From Azolla caroliniana (taxonomy: Eukaryota > Polypodiophyta), in NCBI GenBank assembly GCA_043228905.1, contig JBHGNT010000022.1, positions 2,046,001 to 2,110,000 on the forward strand: a stretch of 64,000 nt of DNA, given 5' to 3'. Positions within the stretch are counted from its first letter, which is position 1; each line of letters starts with the position of its first letter. This document shows positions 63,010-64,000 of this stretch, in pieces. The translations under genes were made by a program, and so were the position numbers. A model generated the notes under the pieces. It made no database searches, was not told where the DNA came from, and saw nothing but the letters and a program-made list of their open reading frames with translations.

Positions 63010-64000
63010 ACATCCTCTAATTGGCTCAAGACATCAAATCTATTCTCATGGCATGGGCTATTAGGCTTAGTACTTAAGTTATTAGAAGTGATAGTAGAAC
63101 TTGATGTAGGGTTGTCATGTGCACTTACTTGGTAAACTTGACGCCTGGGTTTATGTGGACAATTCACAGCTATATGTCCTGGACCACCACAGTAGAGGCA
63201 TAGGCGATGCGCCCGACGTCGTTGTTTCTCAGCATCTGATAAGGGCCCTCGACGTTGTGTCGACTCTATTTCCATCGGAGTGGGACCATCCCTCGTAACG
63301 GGTCTAGAACCTTGTGGCGGTGTGGTGACTATAGAAGCGTATGTCTGTTCCGGTTGGCGGCGTAACATTTGTTGACGTTCAGAACGTCGCTCAAATAGGC
63401 GATTATCACATCGCACAGCTCGGCTAATAGCTTCAGTAAGAGACTTTGGATCTTCATGGAAAGTAAGAAGAAGATCTTTGACATCGTTACGCAAACCCTG
63501 ACGGAATTGATCCATTAAGGCTGCCTCATCCCAAGGGATGTCGCATGCCAAGAGACGGAAATCTGCGGCATAAGCTGAAGCGGGACGATCTCCTTGTCGG
63601 AGTCTTCGAATCTTGTTTATTGCAGTCCTAGTGCTATCCGTATCTCCAAAACTAGCTTGAAACTCCTTAACGAATGCCTCGAAATCCTCCAGTAATGGTG
63701 ATTTCTTCTCAAGAAGTGGTGCAAACCATGCTAACGCTGTACCGCTTAGCAAGGTTCCTATTAATCCCACACGGGCAGCATCAGTTGGATACCGATTGGG
63801 ATGTAACTGAATCACCAAACGAACTTGATTCAGGAAACCTCGAAAGAGAGATCTGGTACCATCAAACTTGGCAGGGAGGCTAATCTTTGGTTCCCTTGGG
63901 GAGTTTTGAACCCCCGCCGCTTGTTCTCGTAATGTTAATATAGTAGCCTCAAGTTGATGAACCCGTTGTGATAACTCCTCATATTGATGAGCTTTCTCAG
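62997..64000 (-). CDS. Gypsy F Gag, N terminus outside window
   Basis: Open from the right edge to TAA 62997-62999. It starts in a predicted coiled coil (E-E-L-S-Q-R-V-H-Q-L-E-A-T-I-L), then K-I-S-L-P-A-K-F-D-G-T, the capsid (G-T-A-L-A-W-F-A-P-L; F-Q-A-S-F-G-D-T-D; I-R-R-L-R-Q-G-D-R-P-A-S-A-Y-A-A-D-F-R) and one CCHC knuckle (C-L-Y-C-G-G-P-G-H-I-A-V-N-C). The capsid pattern (L-x-Q-G, Y-A-x-D-F-R) reminds me of sushi/Tcn1-like chromoviruses. Gag forms the particle shell in which reverse transcription occurs. The start codon lies beyond 64000. Confidence 0.9.
   Translation of the reverse strand, partial: EKAHQYEELSQRVHQLEATILTLREQAAGVQNSPREPKISLPAKFDGTRSLFRGFLNQVRLVIQLHPNRYPTDAARVGLIGTLLSGTALAWFAPLLEKKSPLLEDFEAFVKEFQASFGDTDSTRTAINKIRRLRQGDRPASAYAADFRLLACDIPWDEAALMDQFRQGLRNDVKDLLLTFHEDPKSLTEAISRAVRCDNRLFERRSERQQMLRRQPEQTYASIVTTPPQGSRPVTRDGPTPMEIESTQRRGPLSDAEKQRRRAHRLCLYCGGPGHIAVNCPHKPRRQVYQVSAHDNPTSSSTITSNNLSTKPNSPCHENRFDVLSQLEDVLNE

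Larger units (their letters stand above)
58824..64000 (-). mobile_element. Gypsy F, young chromovirus (Ty3/gypsy), 5' end outside window
   Basis: On the minus strand: gag (open from the right edge to 62997), pol (to 59365), purine tract (GAAAAGGGGGGATAA, 59373-59387) and 3' LTR (58824-59372). The LTR ends form TGTCGTGA/TCATGACA. It is inserted in Copia G RT; the five bases before it are CCGAC (58819-58823), whose partner should lie beyond 64000. Both ORFs are undamaged in the visible part, so it may be an active autonomous element. Confidence 0.95.

Overview
This is nuclear DNA from a land plant with a large, transposon-rich genome. The evidence is two intron-containing genes of plant-specific types (an Alfin-like PHD-finger gene and a BAG-type ubiquitin-like gene), Copia elements primed by initiator tRNA-Met (PBS TGGTATCAGAGC), chromodomain Gypsy elements, LINEs and a hAT MITE. 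The lineage is not fixed. The chromovirus at 58.8-64 kb has Gag and integrase features that remind me of the Tcn1/sushi-like group known from fungi and non-seed plants, which weakly hints at a fern or lycophyte.

1-40.6 kb is a nest of retrotransposons. The oldest layer appears to be one plus-strand Gypsy element ('Gypsy B') whose pieces run collinearly from about 3.6 to 36.6 kb: gag, protease, RT, RNase H, integrase, and probably an extra coiled-coil ORF and a 3' LTR. Inserted into it are Copia A (1-3615, minus, leaves the window at the left), a LINE (4241-8089, minus), a rearranged Copia-like insert (10427-11050, TSD GATCA), a complete and probably coding-competent Copia C (12001-17427, minus, TSD CAGAT, 1357-aa polyprotein), a gag-only LTR element (18966-22653, minus), Copia D (23351-28770, minus, TSD CAAGA) and Copia E (31200-36411, plus). 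A hAT MITE (36622-37192, TSD TTTATAAG), another Copia-type LTR (37790-38261) and a decayed LINE (to about 40.56 kb) follow.

40.6-49.1 kb is the gene island. The Alfin-like gene (41115-44039) has five coding exons, one GC-AG intron and a NAGNAG acceptor. A minisatellite carrying ten exact telo-box motifs (45868-46415) lies just upstream of the BAG-like gene (46844-49044), which has three coding exons and a ubiquitin-like domain but no BAG domain. From 49.1 to 55.4 kb the DNA is AT-rich and holds decayed AACCAAACC-type repeats but no gene I can support.

55.4-64 kb holds Copia G (plus, same family as Copia A), cut in its RT by a young minus-strand chromovirus, Gypsy F, that leaves the window at the right. 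Gypsy F has an open gag, an intact 1201-aa pol with a chromodomain, what looks like a textbook -1 frameshift signal between them, and an LTR promoter with two long heat-shock-element arrays just upstream of the TATA box. These two regulatory devices are the most striking things in the window.
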